From: an uncultured Metabacillus sp.
GTDB lineage: Bacteria; Bacillota; Bacilli; Bacillales; Bacillaceae
Assembly (NCBI RefSeq): GCF_947503125.1
Contig: NZ_CANNCR010000003.1
Span: 62,001-126,000, forward strand
Reading direction: 5' to 3'
DNA: 64,000 nt
Of the stretch, positions 50,420 through 59,358 are shown piece by piece. Positions within the stretch are counted from its first letter, which is position 1. Each line of letters begins with the position of its first letter. Below the pieces are notes generated by a model. It was not told where the DNA came from. It was given only the letters and a program-made list of their open reading frames with translations, and made no database searches. The position numbers were made by a program, and so were the translations under genes.

Positions 50420-50578
50420 TTTAAGAAAATGTAAAATTTTGTACTTAGTTTTAGTGTCTAGCTCCAGGCGCCATCGGCTCGAGGTCATAAGTCAAATAGG
50501 AATTGAAGGTAAAGAACACCTTCTATTCCTATTCGCCTTATGCTTGTCGCCGAATGCTTAGCGCCTTGCGCTTTTCTT
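50420..50578. repeat. Dispersed structured repeat R1, copy 4
   Basis: A left flank GTAAAATTTTGTACTTAGTTT also precedes copies 5 and 6. The core from 50454 has GTCTAGCTCCAGGCGCC, the AATAGGAAT / ATTCCTATT hairpin and GCGCCTTGCGCTTTTC. Ends at the yuzA stop. Confidence 0.88.
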
Positions 50579-50579
50579 A

Positions 50580-50804
50580 TTATCTTGCTTCTGGACGAGG
50601 TTCTCTTGCAACTTCAGCTGAAGGCTTGAAGAGCAAACCGAGGTTTATTAATCCTGCAATTCCAACTAGACCGTAAATGATACGTGATAATGCAGTATCG
50701 CCGAAGATGATAGCTACTAAATTGAAATCGAAAAATCCGATAAGACCCCAGTTAATTGCTCCGATTATTGTAAGAACAAGTGCTATACGTTGAATGGCGC
50801 TCAT
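50580..50804 (-). CDS. yuzA: YuzA-like DUF378 membrane protein
   Basis: 74 aa, two hydrophobic helices. LTIIGAINWGLIGFFDFNLVAIIFG and RIIYGLVGIAGLINLGLLF are the DUF378 pattern. GGAGG lies about 8 nt before the ATG. Function unknown. Divergent from yugJ. Confidence 0.92.
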   Translation of the reverse strand: MSAIQRIALVLTIIGAINWGLIGFFDFNLVAIIFGDTALSRIIYGLVGIAGLINLGLLFKPSAEVAREPRPEAR

Positions 50805-50946
50805 TGTGCAACCTCCTTTGAATATGACTACATGATTAGATTGTGTAGAAAAGGAAATTATATTCAGTGGGAATTCATGGGAAAAGCAGTTTTCTTTACA
50901 ATAAAAATGGTAATGTACATAATCTAACTATGGAGGCGATCTGAAA

Positions 50947-52110
50947 ATGGAAAACTTTACATACTATAATCCAACTAGACTGATTTTCGGGAAAAGGCAG
51001 GTTCAACAATTAGAAATTGAAGTTCCAAAATATGGAAAAAATGTTCTGCTTGTATATGGTGGAGGAAGTATTAAGCGAAATGGTCTCTATGATGATGTCG
51101 TCAATGTGTTAAAGAAAATTAATGTTAACTTATATGAGTTATCAGGTGTCGAACCAAACCCTAGATTATCAACGGTTCATCGTGGTGTGGAAATATGCAA
51201 AGCGGAGAAGATTGACTTTATTTTAGCCGTAGGCGGAGGCAGTGTTATTGACTGTACTAAAGCCATTGCTGCTGGCGCAAAATATGACGGAGATGCTTGG
51301 GATATTGTGACAAAAAAACATATTCCAACAGAGGCGCTTCCTTTTGGCACAGTTTTAACACTCGCAGCTACTGGGTCTGAAATGAATTCAGGATCTGTCA
51401 TCACAAATTGGGAAACGAAAGAAAAGTATGGATGGGGCAGCCCGCTTACTTTCCCGCAATTTTCTATTTTAGATCCGGTAAATACGTTCACAGTTCCAAA
51501 GGATCAAACGGTATATGGAATGGTTGATATGATGACACATGTTTTTGAGCAGTATTTTCATCATACGAAAAACACACCGCTCCAGGACCGCTTTTGTGAA
51601 TCACTATTAAAAACGGTGATTGAAACGGCACCAAAATTAATCGAAGACCTAGAGAACTATGAACTGCGTGAAACGATTCTTTATTCTGGAACGATTGCTC
51701 TTAATGGCCAATTGCAAATGGGCTATCGTGGAGATTGGGCAACCCACAATATTGAGCATGCAGTCTCAGCCGTTTACGATATTCCGCATGCCGGGGGACT
51801 GGCCATTCTATTCCCAAATTGGATGAAGCATACTCTTGATGAAAATGTATCGAGATTTGTTAAGCTTGCCGTAAATGTTTTTGATGTTGATCCAAGCGGA
51901 AAAGATGTCAGAACGATTGCATTAGAAGGGATTGAAAAGCTTCGTGAATTCTGGAGCAGCATCGGAGCGCCAAGCCGTTTACAAGACTACCAAATTGGTG
52001 ATGAGAATATCGAACTCATGGCAGATAAAGCGATGGTAAATGGTGAATTCGGCAACTTTAAAAAGCTAAATAAACAGGATGTAGTGGCGATTTTGACAGC
52101 ATCATTATAA
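50947..52110 (+). CDS. yugJ: Iron-dependent alcohol dehydrogenase, YugJ/YugK type
   Basis: 387 aa, group III ADH similar to NADH-dependent butanol dehydrogenases. [16 protein letters not shown] (NAD binding), [10 protein letters not shown], and the metal-ligand regions [13 protein letters not shown] and [18 protein letters not shown] are present. B. subtilis has two tandem paralogues (yugJ, yugK); only one is present here. Aldehyde/alcohol substrate unknown. Confidence 0.9.
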   Translation: MENFTYYNPTRLIFGKRQVQQLEIEVPKYGKNVLLVYGGGSIKRNGLYDDVVNVLKKINVNLYELSGVEPNPRLSTVHRGVEICKAEKIDFILAVGGGSVIDCTKAIAAGAKYDGDAWDIVTKKHIPTEALPFGTVLTLAATGSEMNSGSVITNWETKEKYGWGSPLTFPQFSILDPVNTFTVPKDQTVYGMVDMMTHVFEQYFHHTKNTPLQDRFCESLLKTVIETAPKLIEDLENYELRETILYSGTIALNGQLQMGYRGDWATHNIEHAVSAVYDIPHAGGLAILFPNWMKHTLDENVSRFVKLAVNVFDVDPSGKDVRTIALEGIEKLREFWSSIGAPSRLQDYQIGDENIELMADKAMVNGEFGNFKKLNKQDVVAILTASL

Positions 52111-52130
52111 TATTTCAAGGCTTACTCAAT

Positions 52131-52195
52131 AGGGGCTGACCCATTCATGAAACACTCTTCTAACAGATTGTGTTTAAGTGGTCAGCCCTTTTAGT
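52131..52195 (+). terminator. Terminator of yugJ
   Basis: AGGGGCTGACCCA / TGGTCAGCCCTTT with an inner AACAC / GTGTT pair, then TTAGTCTTTT. Confidence 0.75.
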
Positions 52196-52323
52196 CTTTT
52201 GGTATTAACGAAAAAAATATTATTGGTTACGCTTACATAGGAAGCTTGTCTTGATTTACCTCTTTAGTTTAGATAAAGTGATAATAGCTATAATTATTTT
52301 GATGAATATTGGAGGAAAATGGT

Positions 52324-53676
52324 ATGACACATGTACGCTTTGATTACTCAAATGCACTTTCTTTTTTTAATGAGCATGAACTTACATACTTGCGTGACTT
52401 TGTGAAAGTTGCACATCATTCAATTCATGAACAAACAGGTGCTGGAAGCGACTTTTTAGGATGGGTTGATCTGCCTAAAAATTATGATAAGGAAGAGTTT
52501 TCCCGCATTCAAAAAAGTGCTGAAAAGATCAAATCTGATTCAGATGTTCTTTTAGTAATCGGGATCGGCGGTTCTTACTTAGGAGCACGCGCAGCAATCG
52601 AAATGCTGAACCATTCTTTCTACAATTCTTTATCTAAAGAGCAAAGAAACGCTCCTCAAGTGATCTTCGTTGGAAACAATATTAGCTCTACATATATGAA
52701 GGATGTTCAAGATCTACTTGAAGGCAAAGATTTCTCAATTAACGTTATTTCTAAATCTGGTACAACAACTGAGCCTGCGCTTGCATTCCGTATCTTTAGA
52801 AAGCTTCTTGAAGAGAAATACGGAAAAGCAGAAGCGAAGCAGCGTATTTATGCAACAACAGATAAAGCGCGCGGCGCATTAAAAACTCTAGCAACAGAAG
52901 AAGGCTACGAATCATTCATTATTCCTGATGATGTTGGCGGTCGTTATTCAGTTCTTACTGCTGTTGGTTTATTGCCAATTGCGGCAACAGGTGTTGACAT
53001 TGAAGCAATGATGAAAGGTGCAGCAGCTGCAAGTGAGGACTTCGGTAAATCTGAGCTAGAAGAAAACCCTGCATATCAATATGCAGCAGTTCGCAATGTC
53101 CTTTACAACAAAGGGAAAACAATCGAAATGCTTATTAACTATGAGCCAGGGCTTCAATATTTCTCTGAATGGTGGAAGCAATTATTTGGTGAAAGTGAAG
53201 GGAAAGATCAAAAAGGCATCTATCCTTCATCTGCAAACTTCTCAACAGACTTGCATTCACTTGGACAATATGTTCAAGAAGGACGTCGTGACATTTTTGA
53301 GACAGTTATCAATGTAGAAACTCCACGTCATGAGCTAATTGTTGAGGCAGAAGAAAGCGATTTAGACGGCTTAAACTACCTAGCAGGAAAATCTGTTGAT
53401 TTTGTTAACAAAAAAGCATTCCAAGGTACAATGCTAGCTCACACAGATGGCGGAGTACCAAACTTAGTTGTATCCATTCCAAAAATGGACGAGTATACAT
53501 TTGGCTATTTAGCATACTTCTTCGAAAAAGCTTGTGCAATGAGCGGCTATCTGCTTGGAGTAAATCCATTTGACCAACCAGGTGTTGAAGCTTATAAAGT
53601 AAACATGTTTGCGTTACTAGGCAAACCAGGCTTTGAAGAGAAAAAGGCTGAATTAGAGAGCCGTCTGGAGAAATAA
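52324..53676 (+). CDS. pgi: Glucose-6-phosphate isomerase
   Basis: 450 aa from the ATG 52324, 8 nt after TTGGAGGAAA. Interconverts glucose-6-P and fructose-6-[32 protein letters not shown] (phosphate loop), [14 protein letters not shown] and [14 protein letters not shown] are the expected motifs, including the catalytic Glu region. It supplies or drains the glucose-6-P used for UDP-glucose by the coat-sugar genes that follow, though that link is inference. Confidence 0.97.
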   Translation: MTHVRFDYSNALSFFNEHELTYLRDFVKVAHHSIHEQTGAGSDFLGWVDLPKNYDKEEFSRIQKSAEKIKSDSDVLLVIGIGGSYLGARAAIEMLNHSFYNSLSKEQRNAPQVIFVGNNISSTYMKDVQDLLEGKDFSINVISKSGTTTEPALAFRIFRKLLEEKYGKAEAKQRIYATTDKARGALKTLATEEGYESFIIPDDVGGRYSVLTAVGLLPIAATGVDIEAMMKGAAAASEDFGKSELEENPAYQYAAVRNVLYNKGKTIEMLINYEPGLQYFSEWWKQLFGESEGKDQKGIYPSSANFSTDLHSLGQYVQEGRRDIFETVINVETPRHELIVEAEESDLDGLNYLAGKSVDFVNKKAFQGTMLAHTDGGVPNLVVSIPKMDEYTFGYLAYFFEKACAMSGYLLGVNPFDQPGVEAYKVNMFALLGKPGFEEKKAELESRLEK

Positions 53677-53705
53677 GAGTTTTCCCACTAAAAATAGTAT
53701 ATTTT

Positions 53706-53816
53706 AAAACTGAACTTAAGCTTTAATCATATGGGTGAAAAAATGATGTGACCATATTTAGTTAAAATTGGTCACATCAGCCATATGATTTGCAAATGAT
53801 CAATTGATTCAGTTTT
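53706..53816. repeat. Nested palindromic element downstream of pgi
   Basis: Three nested inverted repeats share a centre: AAAACTGAA / TTCAGTTTT (ends), AATCATATGG / CCATATGATT, and TGATGTGACC / GGTCACATCA. The internal loops are asymmetric. It could be a small mobile palindrome, an RNA element or a complex terminator of pgi. Confidence 0.65.
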
Positions 53817-54049
53817 CATTTCCTGACAATTAAAGTTATAAATTAACAAAATAATAAATCGAATAAATAACATTAAATAAGCGTTTTCAATTACAAAACT
53901 TCCAAATGGAATGTCAACGCAGCACGTAATATTAGATTACTTTTTCGAGAATGTTATTGTTAACATATTTAGATATCGCGAAAGTATATTTATTGAAGGG
54001 TACCATTTTTATTTCAGGTTTATTCCGAAGCATAAACAGGATCGCATTA
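53817..54049. other. AT-rich gap without recognised features
   Basis: About 230 bp between the nested palindrome and the Gly-Ser gene. A TTACAAAACTTCC-like region and short frames exist, but none has a convincing ribosome site or family resemblance. Confidence 0.4.
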
Positions 54050-54286
54050 TCAATCAGAGCCGGAGCCAGAACCAGAGCCGGAGCCAGAGCCGGAACCAGA
54101 ACCAGAGCCAGAACCAGAGCCGGAACCAGAACCAGAACCAGAGCCAGAGCCGGAACCAGAACCAGAGCCAGAACCGGAGCCAGAATGTTTACCATTAGCT
54201 TTTGATCCTGGGTTTCTACTTAGGAATTCTTCATTTCCAGCATCTTTTGCCTCTTTAAGTATCTTTTTTATCTCTTCTCTTCCCAT
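54050..54286 (-). CDS. Gly-Ser dipeptide repeat protein, divergent from cotH
   Basis: 78 aa. AAAGGTGG is 8 nt before the ATG. A 34-residue N-terminal region ([20 protein letters not shown], then [14 protein letters not shown]) is followed by 21 Ser-Gly dipeptides and a final Ser-Asp. The repeat tract is encoded by mixed 6- to 12-nt DNA repeats. Other frames give Arg/Gln- or Leu/Val-rich nonsense, and only this frame has a start, a site and a normal N-terminus. Next to a coat kinase it is a good candidate coat protein and kinase or glycosylation substrate. It could instead be a linker-like structural protein. Confidence 0.72.
   Translation of the reverse strand: MGREEIKKILKEAKDAGNEEFLSRNPGSKANGKHSGSGSGSGSGSGSGSGSGSGSGSGSGSGSGSGSGSGSGSGSGSD
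54055..54186. repeat. Simple DNA repeat encoding the Ser-Gly tract
   Basis: Interwoven copies of GAGCCGGAGCCAGAACCAGA-like sequence (12-nt and 6-nt periods). Likely variable in length by slippage in multiples of 6 nt, which would keep the frame. Confidence 0.85.
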
Positions 54287-54402
54287 CTATAAAACCACCT
54301 TTCAACAATGATCCTTAATAAATAAGGTAGTGTATTTTATGAAATATTTTTTAATTGGTTCTAAACTAGTTCATTAATTTATTATCAAACGCCCTATTTT
54401 TT

Positions 54403-54411
54403 CATATGATA
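54403..54411 (+). promoter_or_regulatory. Candidate sporulation -10 (CATATGATA) before cotH
   Basis: CATATGATA resembles the -10 of mother-cell sigma factors (SigE CATANNNT, SigK CATANNNTA). It lies about 30 nt before the cotH start, with GGGAGG between. The -35 is not convincing, so assignment is tentative. Confidence 0.3.
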
Positions 54412-54439
54412 GTGAGAAAAGTGGGAGGCAATGATGTAG

Positions 54440-55525
54440 ATGCAGAAAAATACTATACCTACATTAAGTATTTCTATTCAACCCAAACTTCTTGAATTTT
54501 TAGAAGGAAATGTTTGGCATGAAGAACCTATTCCTTCAAAATTAGTTGCAAACAATACTTCATACGATATCGGTATTACTTATCGTGGAAATCACACACG
54601 AAAATTTAGTAAAAAATCTTATAAAATCGACTTTGGAACATTTAATGAGGAATTTGCAGCGCGTGAAGTTCACCTTAATGCAGAATATTGTGATCCTTCT
54701 TTCATTCGAAATAAGCTATCTTTTGATTTTTTTAAGCAAATAGGGAGTATTTCACCTGATTGCAGGTATGTTTTAATTGAGGTTAATGGAATGCCTTCAG
54801 GAATTTACTTGCAGCTTGAATCTGTCGATGATTTGTTTTTGCAAAAAAGACAGCTATTATATGGACCTATTTATTATGCAACAAATCATCAAACTAACTT
54901 TTCTTTATTAACCACGAAGGGAGAGCCCAAAGCTTCACTTATTTCAGGATATTTGCGCAAATTAGGAAATGATGAGGATGACCTTGATTTAGAAAGTCTA
55001 ATAATAAAAATCAATACGATTCCGCGATTTGATTTTGGCAAAGAAATTGTAAAGTACTTGGATGTCAAAAAATATTTAATTTGGCTTTGTGGTGTGGTTT
55101 GTACACAGAACTATGATGCATTCATTCAAAATTATGCCCTTTATCGAAATGGTGAAACAGGGTTGTACGAAATGATTCCATGGGATTTTGATGCAACATT
55201 TGGAAGGAATTGGAATGGAGGAGTTATGAAGTTTAATCGGGTGCCCATAGAAGGATATAATACACTCACTGCACGACTTCTTGATGTAAAGGAATTCCGC
55301 GTTCAATATCGCTTACTCCTAGAAGAAATATTAGACAAATATTTTACAGTTTCGGAATTTGAACCCCGAATTACAAATCTCCACAAGCTATTGCGCCCCT
55401 ATATATCATTAGATCCTTATAAAAAGAATACCATTGAGTTATTTGATCAAGAGCCAGAATTTATCCTAGAATTTATTTCGAATCGCAATGATTATCTTAG
55501 AAAACATCTTAATAATCTGAAATAA
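54440..55525 (+). CDS. cotH: CotH, spore-coat protein kinase
   Basis: 361 aa, essentially the length of B. subtilis CotH. YDIGITYRGNHTRKFSKKSYKIDF and HLNAEYCDPSFIRNKLSFDFF open the kinase-like fold; LIEVNGMPSGIYLQLESVDD and NYALYRNGETGLYEMIPWDF, then DATFGRNW, hold the Asp residues equivalent to the metal-binding and catalytic loops. CotH phosphorylates serines of CotB and CotG in B. subtilis. Here its divergent neighbour is a Ser-rich repeat protein. GTGGGAGG precedes the start by 10 nt. Confidence 0.93.
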   Translation: MQKNTIPTLSISIQPKLLEFLEGNVWHEEPIPSKLVANNTSYDIGITYRGNHTRKFSKKSYKIDFGTFNEEFAAREVHLNAEYCDPSFIRNKLSFDFFKQIGSISPDCRYVLIEVNGMPSGIYLQLESVDDLFLQKRQLLYGPIYYATNHQTNFSLLTTKGEPKASLISGYLRKLGNDEDDLDLESLIIKINTIPRFDFGKEIVKYLDVKKYLIWLCGVVCTQNYDAFIQNYALYRNGETGLYEMIPWDFDATFGRNWNGGVMKFNRVPIEGYNTLTARLLDVKEFRVQYRLLLEEILDKYFTVSEFEPRITNLHKLLRPYISLDPYKKNTIELFDQEPEFILEFISNRNDYLRKHLNNLK

Positions 55526-55591
55526 AAGGGAAAAAGTACTAAAATATAATGCAAAAGGCTCTCAGCATTTTTTATGTTGGGAGTCATTTTA

Positions 55592-55770
55592 GTGTGCCGG
55601 GAATGTTTATCAACTTGGTTGTGAGAGTCATTATGTGTGGGGGATACGAACAATTAGATGAAGGCAAGGGTGCCCCCTTGGTAACGCGGAATCTGAAGGC
55701 AACCCTGGGGACAAATCCTCTGTCTGAGGTACACGAAGCAAATTTGAAGCTCACTGTTATAGGACGAGTG
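55592..55770 (+). mobile_element. Group II intron-like 5' (domain I) fragment
   Basis: Starts GTGTGCCGGGAATG, close to the GUGYG 5' end of group II introns. GGCAAGGGTGCCCCCTTGG, ACGCGGAATCTGAAGGCAAC and CTGAGGTACACGAAGCAAAT follow, as in domain I of bacterial group II introns. No maturase and no 3' domains V/VI follow; the gtaB-type gene begins immediately beyond. An accidental 93-codon frame crosses it (55549-55830) but is better explained as RNA sequence. Confidence 0.6.
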
Positions 55771-55780
55771 ATCCTTTTGT

Positions 55781-56608
55781 CTATTCATCCTCTTGCTCTG
55801 ATTTGCTCATTACTTTTTGGATTAGCTTGAAATATCCTTCTTCAGTACCAATGTCATAACGTTTGCTGGAGACTTCCACTCCGTAGCACTTTTCTAGCTT
55901 TAAAAATTCTTTTATTGAATCGGTCAGTTGAACTTCTCCTCCAACTCCTTTGTGTCCCTTTTCTAAATGTGAAAAAATAGATGGTTCAAAAATGTACCTC
56001 CCGCTTACCGCCAAATTAGATGGGGGATTGGAACGAGGTTTTTCTACAATATCATAAATCTCATAGATATTATCTTTTATATCAATTCCTTTTACTACCC
56101 CATAGTTCTTTAATAATTTTTCATTTACTTTTTCTAGGGCAATTACTGTAGATTGATAATTTTTATATACGTCTAAAAGCTCTCGTAAAGCTGGCTGATC
56201 ATTTTTTAGAAATATATCATCAGGAAGAAGAACAGCAAATGGATCTTTATTAGCAAATCCCTTGCCTAAAAGTATCGCCGCACCTAGTCCATCTGCAAAG
56301 GGTTGGCGTATATATTGAATAGAAATAGCAGGCTCCACGATTTTTTTCAATAAATGATGCTTCCCTGTCTTTTCTAAAAAAGCTTCATATTCTAGTGAGC
56401 GGTCAAAATAATCTAAAATCATATTTTTAGTGCGGGATACCACAATTAAGATTTCTTCAATTCCTGATTCTATGGCTTCTTCAACAATATATTGTATGGC
56501 TGGTTTACCTGCAATGGGAAACATTTCTTTTGGAACTACCTTTGTTATTGGTAAACTTCTCGTTCCATAACCTGCAGCAGGAATGATTGCTTTTTTTACT
56601 GTCTTCAT
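55781..56608 (-). CDS. ytdA: UTP-glucose-1-phosphate uridylyltransferase (GtaB/YtdA)
   Basis: 275 aa. KKAIIPAAGYGTRSLPITKV and VPKEMFPIAGKPAIQYIVEEA are the nucleotide-binding start of the family, with the conserved Lys; LLPDDIFL and GEVQLTDSI follow. Makes UDP-glucose from UTP and glucose-1-P. The context (next to ytcABC and cot genes) favours the sporulation-linked YtdA over the vegetative GtaB. The second of two ATGs (56608) is better spaced from GGAGAGG. Confidence 0.87.
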   Translation of the reverse strand: MKTVKKAIIPAAGYGTRSLPITKVVPKEMFPIAGKPAIQYIVEEAIESGIEEILIVVSRTKNMILDYFDRSLEYEAFLEKTGKHHLLKKIVEPAISIQYIRQPFADGLGAAILLGKGFANKDPFAVLLPDDIFLKNDQPALRELLDVYKNYQSTVIALEKVNEKLLKNYGVVKGIDIKDNIYEIYDIVEKPRSNPPSNLAVSGRYIFEPSIFSHLEKGHKGVGGEVQLTDSIKEFLKLEKCYGVEVSSKRYDIGTEEGYFKLIQKVMSKSEQEDE

Positions 56609-56669
56609 CATAAACCTCTCCTCTTCACTTTCTATATTTTAATCTATAATATTTACTTGGTAATTTGTC

Positions 56670-56820
56670 CGATCAGAAAAGGTGAGAAAGTATAATTTTT
56701 TACTTAGTATTGGTGTCTATCTGCAGCGTCTAGCCAATTTAGAATTAAAGGCAAAGAACGCCTTCTATTCATGAGCGTCTTATTTGCCTTAGGCTGATCA
56801 AGGCGTTTGCGCTTTTTTTC
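56670..56820. repeat. Dispersed structured repeat R1, copy 5
   Basis: Flank AAGTATAATTTTTTACTTAG, then TGTCTATCTGCAGCGTC, hairpin GAATTAAAGGC / GCCTTCTATTC, and GGCGTTTGCGCTTTTTTT. More diverged than other copies. Confidence 0.8.
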
Positions 56821-56824
56821 AAAG

Positions 56825-57010
56825 GTAGAAAGTATAAAATTTTGTACTTAGTTTTGGTGTCCAGCTCCAGCGCCTATCGCCTATCAAACTTCAGATCATC
56901 TCCCTACGATAAGTCAACATCGGTTCGCTTCGCTTACCGTGTTTCCTTTATCTCAGTCGATGCTCCTCCAGTTTGTACGGCGATGACCAAGGCGCTTGCG
57001 CATTTCTTAT
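56825..57010. repeat. Dispersed structured repeat R1, copy 6 (different centre)
   Basis: Has the shared flank AAAATTTTGTACTTAGTTTTGG, the left end TCCAGCTCCAGCGCC and right end GGCGCTTGCGCATTTCTT. The middle is unrelated to other copies (56880-56985) and carries GGTTCGCTTCGCTTACC-like self-complementary sequence. The R1 ends therefore seem to carry different cores. Confidence 0.7.
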
Positions 57011-57121
57011 TTTTGCACCCATTTCATTCTAAATACTTAACCCACTTTCACGTTTTGTATAAAGCTAAATAAGATATTAGTATATTGAATGTTTCTAACA
57101 TATAGCCAATGAGGGTTGATA

Positions 57122-58408
57122 ATGATGAAAATATGTGTCATTGGTACAGGGTATGTTGGTTTAACTACTGGTGCTGTGTTGGCGGACTTAGGTCATGAGG
57201 TTCACTGTGTTGATAAGAATAAATTGAAAATAGAGAAATTACTGGAGGGGGAAATCCCCATCTATGAACCAGGATTAAAGAAACTGATTGTCCGAAATAA
57301 AAAAAGGGGTCTCCTTCATTTTTCAACTGATATTCAGGGCGTGATGAAAGACTGCCCAATCCTTTACATCACAGTCGGTACTCCCACAAATAAGGATGGA
57401 AGTCAAAACCTGACTGCCATTATAGAAGTCATAAACACCATAGTACAGACGACGATAACCTCCCATAAAACCATAATCACTAAAAGTACGGTATTACCAG
57501 GAACAAATGAATGGATACATCAGTCTTTAATAGAAAAAGGGATTGACTCTAGTATGTTTGACGTTGTATCCAACCCAGAGTTTCTTAGAGAAGGAAATGC
57601 TGTATTTGATATGATGAATCCCGATAAAATTGTGTTGGGTGCAAGAAGAACGAAACCTATTGAAATAGTAAAAACGCTGTATGAGAAGCTGCATGCCCCT
57701 TATATTATTACTTCATTAACGGGTGCAGAGATGATTAAATATGCCAGTAATGCCTTTTTGGCAACAAAAATATCATTCATTAATGAAATGGCACGTATTT
57801 GTGACGCCTATAATGTAGAAATATCCCATATTGCAAATGCGTTAGGAACGGACAAAAGAATTGGTCCTTATTTTCTTAATGCCGGATTAGGCTATGGTGG
57901 ATCTTGTTTTCCAAAAGATGTGCGGGCATTAGAATATGCTGCCAAACAGAAAAATATCGTTCCTGAGATGTTAATGGCTGTTCAAAATGTGAATGACTCT
58001 CAAATTGATTTATATATTGATAAACTAGTGAATAAATTAACAAGCCTCGATGGGAAAAAAATGACCGTTTGGGGATTATCCTTTAAGCCTGAAACAGATG
58101 ATATACGCGAATCAAGATCATTATTATTAATCGATAAATTGCTCGAAAGAGGGGCAGAGATCCATGCCTATGACCCTATTGTCCATTTATATGAACCTGC
58201 CATTACCATTCATCAAGATATGTATGAATCTATTAAAGGAGCAGACGCATTAATTATTGCTACAGAATGGAATCAGTTTAAAACCGTTGATTGGAAAAAG
58301 GTAAAGGATTTTATGAAGGGAAATATTTTAGTGGATGGCCGGAATATTATTGACCCTAAAATCGTAACAAGCCATCAATTTCATTATATTGGGGTGGCTA
58401 GAAAATGA
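57122..58408 (+). CDS. ytcA: UDP-glucose 6-dehydrogenase, YtcA-type
   Basis: 428 aa from the ATG 57122 (GAGGG 6 nt upstream). MKICVIGTGYVGLTTGAVLA is the NAD-binding start; VVSNPEFLREGNAV and the catalytic-Cys motif GYGGSCFPKDVRALEYA follow, with WGLSFKPETDDIRES in the UDP-binding domain. Converts UDP-glucose to UDP-glucuronate. First gene of the ytcA-ytcB-ytcC operon. Confidence 0.93.
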   Translation: MMKICVIGTGYVGLTTGAVLADLGHEVHCVDKNKLKIEKLLEGEIPIYEPGLKKLIVRNKKRGLLHFSTDIQGVMKDCPILYITVGTPTNKDGSQNLTAIIEVINTIVQTTITSHKTIITKSTVLPGTNEWIHQSLIEKGIDSSMFDVVSNPEFLREGNAVFDMMNPDKIVLGARRTKPIEIVKTLYEKLHAPYIITSLTGAEMIKYASNAFLATKISFINEMARICDAYNVEISHIANALGTDKRIGPYFLNAGLGYGGSCFPKDVRALEYAAKQKNIVPEMLMAVQNVNDSQIDLYIDKLVNKLTSLDGKKMTVWGLSFKPETDDIRESRSLLLIDKLLERGAEIHAYDPIVHLYEPAITIHQDMYESIKGADALIIATEWNQFKTVDWKKVKDFMKGNILVDGRNIIDPKIVTSHQFHYIGVARK

Positions 58409-59358
58409 GAATTATCGTAACGGGAGCTGCTGGGTTTATCGGTTCTCACTTATGCGAAAGGTTATTAAAGGAAGAACAGAATGTAGTTATTGGCATTGAT
58501 GGCTTTATTGACCCTTCCAAGAAGCAAATTAAATTAAAAAATTTAGAAAATCTTCTGATCCATCCCCGTTTTCAATTTTTTAATCAAAATTTATTAGAAA
58601 TTGATTGGAGTAAAATTCTTTCTAAAGATGATGTAATTTTTCATTTAGCAGCTGTGCCTGGTGTTCGTTCTAGCTGGGGGAACAACTTCCAATTGTATGT
58701 AGAAAATAATATACTCGTTACCCAACGACTGTTAGAGGCTTGTAAGAATGTTCCTTTAAAGAAGTTTATTTATGTTTCCACCTCTTCTATATATGGAGAA
58801 AAGGTTGGCATGGTTTCGGAAGATAGTATGCCTTCCCCTCTTTCTCCCTATGGAGTAACAAAGCTTACAGGTGAGTATTTATGTAAGGTATACAGTGAAA
58901 ACGATGGCCTTCCTATCACCATTCTTCGATATTTTACTGTTTATGGACCTAGACAGCGGCCTGATATGGCGTTTCATCGATTTATTGAATGCATGTTAAA
59001 GAATAAACCTATTCCAATATACGGTGATGGGAAACAAACACGTGATTTTACGTTTGTAAGAGATTGTGTTGAAGGAACTGTTGCCGCTCTTTATGCGGAG
59101 CATACCCTTGGAGAAACAATTAATATCGGTGGCAAGGAACGTAAATCTATATTAGAAGTCATTGAAATATTAGAAGAGATAATGGGGCAAAAAGCAACCC
59201 TTGACTTTATTGGGAAAACTCGTGGGGAACCGCGACATACTTGGGCAGATATTTCAAAAGCGGAGAAAATACTTCAATATAAGCCAGTAGTGTCATTAAA
59301 AGAGGGGCTACTCCATGAAATAGAGGATTTACTAGTTATTTATAAGGGGGTTGAGTAA
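58405..59358 (+). CDS. ytcB: NAD-dependent UDP-sugar epimerase, YtcB-type
   Basis: 317 aa extended SDR. MRIIVTGAAGFIGSHLCERL binds NAD; VSTSSIYGE and YGVTKLTGEYLC hold the Ser/Thr and the Tyr-x-x-x-Lys pair; NIGGKERKSILEVIEI lies in the substrate part. Following a UDP-glucose dehydrogenase it is likely a UDP-glucuronate 4-epimerase giving UDP-galacturonate. Starts inside the ytcA stop (4-nt ATGA overlap). Confidence 0.9.
   Translation: MRIIVTGAAGFIGSHLCERLLKEEQNVVIGIDGFIDPSKKQIKLKNLENLLIHPRFQFFNQNLLEIDWSKILSKDDVIFHLAAVPGVRSSWGNNFQLYVENNILVTQRLLEACKNVPLKKFIYVSTSSIYGEKVGMVSEDSMPSPLSPYGVTKLTGEYLCKVYSENDGLPITILRYFTVYGPRQRPDMAFHRFIECMLKNKPIPIYGDGKQTRDFTFVRDCVEGTVAALYAEHTLGETINIGGKERKSILEVIEILEEIMGQKATLDFIGKTRGEPRHTWADISKAEKILQYKPVVSLKEGLLHEIEDLLVIYKGVE

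Noticed and set aside
53911-54205. Plus-strand Arg/Gln/Ser-rich or Arg/Ala/Gly-rich proteins across the Ser-Gly tract, and a minus-strand Leu/Val/Pro/Ala frame
   Set aside because: They are by-products of translating the simple DNA repeat in other frames. Only the minus-strand frame ending at 54050 has a ribosome site and a normal N-terminus.
54440-54452. Frame of cotH starting further upstream
   Set aside because: The frame upstream is closed or lacks a site; the start used follows GTGGGAGG and matches the family length.
55549-55830. 93-codon plus-strand ORF
   Set aside because: It runs through group II intron-like RNA sequence, has no ribosome site and overlaps the end of ytdA.
56842-57072. 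Plus-strand ORF through R1 copy 6
   Set aside because: Coincidental frame in repeat DNA; no ribosome site. The same kind of frame appears in other repeats.
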